Below are positions 61,538 through 64,000 of a stretch of 64,000 nucleotides of DNA, piece after piece; the stretch's first letter is position 1, and every line of letters starts with the position of its first letter. The stretch is from assembly GCA_902471875.1 (NCBI GenBank), contig CABRLN010000001.1, positions 1 through 64,000 of the forward strand. The letters run 5' to 3'. This DNA comes from an uncultured Clostridium sp. GTDB lineage: Bacteria > Bacillota > Clostridia > Oscillospirales > Acutalibacteraceae. Below the pieces are notes generated by a model, which ran no database searches, was not told the DNA's origin, and saw only the letters and a list, made by a program, of their open reading frames with translations. Made by a program: the position numbers and the translations under genes.

Positions 61538-63199
61538 ATGGAATTAAAGGGTTCTGAGATTATTGCAGAATGTTTGCTTGAACAGGGCGTTGATACAGTT
61601 TTTGGTTACCCGGGCGGTGCCGTTCTTGAAATTTATGACGCTTTATATAAATACAGAGATAAAATCAAGCATATAATGACAGCTCATGAGCAGGGTGCTT
61701 CGCACGCAGCTGACGGTTATGCAAGGGCAACAGGCAAAACCGGTGTGGTTATTGCTACGTCGGGTCCCGGTGCAACAAATCTTGTTACAGGTATTTCTAC
61801 AGCGTTTATGGATAGTATTCCTATGGTAGCTATTACAGGTAATGTTGGCAGAGCCTTGCTGGGCAAATCAAGCTTTCAAGAGGTGGATATTGCAGAAATT
61901 GTAAAGCCTGTAACGAAAAAGAGCTTTCAGATTTCTTCTATGGAAGAGCTTGCACCAACTATTCGAGAGGCTTTTAAAATTGCACAAAGCAGCAGAAAAG
62001 GTCCTGTACTTATTGATATACCTAAGGATATAACAGCAATGAAAACAGAGTACACAAGGTGTGAACCTTTGTCGTTAGAAAAAACAGAAATACAATGCAG
62101 TGACCAGATTGACCAAATTATAGCTTTATTGGAAAACTGCAAAAAGCCTGTTATTTACGCCGGCGGAGGTGTTATTTCAAGTAATGCGTCTGCAGAGCTT
62201 ACCGAGTTCGCAGAAATTTTAGATGCTCCTGTATGCTGTTCATTAATGGGAATGGGTGGTATTTCTGCAAACCACCCGCTGTTTGCAGGTAATCTTGGTA
62301 TGCATGGTGCTGTAGAAACTGGTATGGCTATTAAAAATGCTGACCTTATAGTGGCAGCAGGTGCAAGATTTTCTGACCGTGTTGCAGGTGACACAGAAAA
62401 ATTTGGTGCAGATGCAAGTATTATTCACTTAGATATTGACCACAAGGAAATTAACAAAAATGTACAGGTTGATCAGTGGCTTATAGGCGACTTAAAAGAT
62501 TTGCTTATAACATTAAAGTCAAAGCTTACACAGCAAAACCATGAACAATGGAAGCACGAGCTTGGTAAATATACAACCATTACAGAGGTAAAAGACGGCA
62601 ATTACATAACTCCGCAGGAAATTTTAAAGGCTCTTGAAGATCTGAGAGCTGACAATGATATTGTTGTAACAGATGTTGGTCAGCACCAAATGTGGGCTGC
62701 ACAGGAATGTAAATTCAGAGCTCCGCGTACCTTCTTAACCTCTGGCGGACTTGGCACTATGGGGTATGGTATGGGTGCTGCAATAGGTGCTTATATGGCG
62801 TGTCCAAAACGAAAAATATTTTTAATTACAGGTGACGGAAGCTTTCATATGAATATGAACGAAATGGTAACTTTAAAAAGCTACAATATACCTGTAATAA
62901 TTATGGTATTTAACAATACTGTTCTTGGTATGGTAAGACAATGGCAAAAGCTGTTTTATGACAGAAGATTTTCTGAAACTGACCCTCACAGGGCTACAGA
63001 TTTTACAGCAGCTGCAAAAGCATTTGGTATAGAGGGATTTTCAGTATCAAAAGAAAAAGATATTAAGCCTGCCATTGAAAAGGCAATAAAGCTAAATGCA
63101 CCTGTTTTAATTGACTTCTGCATTTCGCCTGACGCCAATGTTTTGCCAATGATACCTCCGGGAAAAGATGTTGATGATATAATATTGGAATTAAATTAG
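61538..63199 (+). CDS. ilvB: Acetolactate synthase, large (catalytic) subunit
   Basis: 553 residues. TPP-dependent condensation for valine/leucine/isoleucine synthesis. N-terminal PYR domain with catalytic Glu in GAVLEIYDALYK...TAHEQGASHAADGYARA, central FAD-binding domain (LMGMGGISANHPLFAGNLGM), C-terminal PP domain with GDGSFHMNMNEMVTLKSYNI...VFNN (TPP/Mg motif) and GMVRQWQKLFYDRRFSE. No ilvN regulatory subunit or other ilv gene follows; citrate synthase is next, so the small subunit is elsewhere or absent. GAAAGGATTG before the ATG. Confidence 0.95.
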   Translation: MELKGSEIIAECLLEQGVDTVFGYPGGAVLEIYDALYKYRDKIKHIMTAHEQGASHAADGYARATGKTGVVIATSGPGATNLVTGISTAFMDSIPMVAITGNVGRALLGKSSFQEVDIAEIVKPVTKKSFQISSMEELAPTIREAFKIAQSSRKGPVLIDIPKDITAMKTEYTRCEPLSLEKTEIQCSDQIDQIIALLENCKKPVIYAGGGVISSNASAELTEFAEILDAPVCCSLMGMGGISANHPLFAGNLGMHGAVETGMAIKNADLIVAAGARFSDRVAGDTEKFGADASIIHLDIDHKEINKNVQVDQWLIGDLKDLLITLKSKLTQQNHEQWKHELGKYTTITEVKDGNYITPQEILKALEDLRADNDIVVTDVGQHQMWAAQECKFRAPRTFLTSGGLGTMGYGMGAAIGAYMACPKRKIFLITGDGSFHMNMNEMVTLKSYNIPVIIMVFNNTVLGMVRQWQKLFYDRRFSETDPHRATDFTAAAKAFGIEGFSVSKEKDIKPAIEKAIKLNAPVLIDFCISPDANVLPMIPPGKDVDDIILELN

Positions 63200-63299
63200 T
63201 ACTAATTTTAAACAGAACTTGAAAAAACAATGCTCTATTTGAATTTAGTATGACCACATAGCAGGGAAATATCCTAAAAAAATAAGGGAGAGTGGTAAT

Positions 63300-64000
63300 A
63301 TGCAAAGCTATTCTATTTTAAACGAAGGCAACTATGAATTCAGTACAATAACACCTGAAATTTACAGGTTAAGTAAAAAATGTTTACAAAATAATATTAT
63401 AGACCCTGAATTTTATAACAAGTACGATGTAAAAAGAGGCTTACGTGATGTAAACGGTAAAGGTGTATTGACAGGTCTTACTGAAATTTCAGAGGTTTTC
63501 TCGTTTATAGAAAAGCCTGACGGTACCCGAATTCCGCAAGACGGCAGACTGTTTTACCGCGGCTATGATGTTGAAGACATAGTAAAGGGATTTACAAGTG
63601 AAAATCGCTTTGGTTTTGAAGAGGTTATATATTTACTGTTGTTTGGCGAACTGCCTGACAGAGAAAGTCTGTCTGATTTTTACAAAATGCTTGACTATTA
63701 CCGCACCTTGCCAACAGGATTTGTAAGAGATATTATTATGAAGGCGCCAAGCCGTGACATTATGAATGCTATGTCACGAAGCGTTCTTACAATGTACTCT
63801 TACGACAGCAATGCTGACGATACTTCAATACCGAATGTTCTTCGTCAGTGTTTACAGCTTATTGCATTGTTTCCTATTTTTTCGGTTTACGGTTTTCAGG
63901 CTTATCAATATTATCATGACAACCAAAGTCTTATTATTCATACGCCGAAGTCTGAGCTTTCTACAGCCGAAAATATTTTGTATATGCTGCGTCCTGACTG
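63300..64000 (+). CDS. gltA: Citrate synthase, 5' part (cut by the window end)
   Basis: 233 codons readable, still open at 64000. Begins MQSYSILNEGNYEFSTITPE; family motifs are KRGLRDVNGKGVLTGLTEIS, FYRGYDVEDIV, EEVIYLLLFGELP and LRTLP-like YYRTLPTGFVRDIIMKAPSR. It corresponds to the longer, about 450-residue form frequent in Clostridia. Condenses acetyl-CoA and oxaloacetate; the active-site His/Asp lie beyond the window. AAGGGAGAGTGGTA precedes the ATG. With the class I fumarase it indicates a partial TCA pathway, probably for glutamate synthesis. Confidence 0.92.
   Translation, partial: MQSYSILNEGNYEFSTITPEIYRLSKKCLQNNIIDPEFYNKYDVKRGLRDVNGKGVLTGLTEISEVFSFIEKPDGTRIPQDGRLFYRGYDVEDIVKGFTSENRFGFEEVIYLLLFGELPDRESLSDFYKMLDYYRTLPTGFVRDIIMKAPSRDIMNAMSRSVLTMYSYDSNADDTSIPNVLRQCLQLIALFPIFSVYGFQAYQYYHDNQSLIIHTPKSELSTAENILYMLRPD

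Noticed and set aside
1..64000. CRISPR arrays or intact insertion sequences
   Set aside because: No regularly spaced direct repeats of CRISPR type and no complete transposase gene were seen; the repeats in the RHS locus are coding core copies.

Overview
The window looks like a chromosomal segment of a low-G+C, Gram-positive, anaerobic gut Clostridium, most likely Oscillospiraceae/Ruminococcus-like. This is inferred from consensus TTGACA-17-TATAAT promoters, strong GGAGG ribosome-binding sites, sortase/LPXTG surface proteins, rubrerythrin, two-subunit iron-sulphur fumarase and a Pst-Pho phosphate system of clostridial type. The species cannot be named from the sequence. No CRISPR array and no intact transposase were seen.

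Layout. 1-3190: a frameshifted small lipoprotein, a free-standing 5S rRNA unit, a lipoprotein joining a solute-binding-like domain to a peptidoglycan-binding domain, and an RlmD-type rRNA methyltransferase whose last residues are replaced by foreign DNA. 3170-8400: a more G+C-rich decayed mobile element, with a broken HTH regulator at the left and a broken large serine recombinase at the right. It carries an HTH repressor, alpha/beta hydrolase, zinc-ribbon membrane protein, DUF3788 protein and beta-lactamase-fold serine hydrolase. 8670-18400: housekeeping genes (DUF348/G5/3D wall protein, rubrerythrin, fumarase alpha/beta, YfhO membrane protein, tRNA-Leu, an endolysin remnant, an FAD-Rieske oxidoreductase). 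18978-23555: a second G+C-richer block, all on the minus strand (aldo/keto reductase, flavodoxin lipoprotein, Fe-alcohol dehydrogenase, collapsed esterase, LysR regulator, small HTH protein). 24036-27222: tRNA-Tyr/Thr, a GNAT acetyltransferase, a second free-standing 5S, tRNA-Met/Glu, and rplM-rpsI.

27480-33300 is an RHS polymorphic-toxin locus. A 5'-decayed RHS gene ends in a papain/C39-like tip and is followed by a small lipoprotein. Then come a promoterless copy of the RHS core end with a different, permuted-papain-like tip and a membrane protein, and a third core remnant. The core copies are almost identical at DNA level, which is the signature of toxin-tip exchange. 33834-46533 is a pilus operon: major pilin with YPK motif and LPLTG, three sortases, and a 2417-residue LPLTG adhesin with a beta-helix-like region, about six pullulanase X25-like modules, an SdrD-B-like domain and a SpaA domain. 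An asparagine synthetase follows.

49500-56412 is the pst-phoU-phoBR cluster, with tandem 11-bp-spaced TTTAC boxes before pstS and before phoB. Its PstS has its two halves in reversed order compared with canonical PstS. 56871-61250 holds a membrane zinc-ribbon protein, an SPFH/YdjI-like protein and a YdbS/YdbT-like PH-domain pair, probably envelope-stress functions. The window ends with acetolactate synthase and the first 233 codons of citrate synthase.
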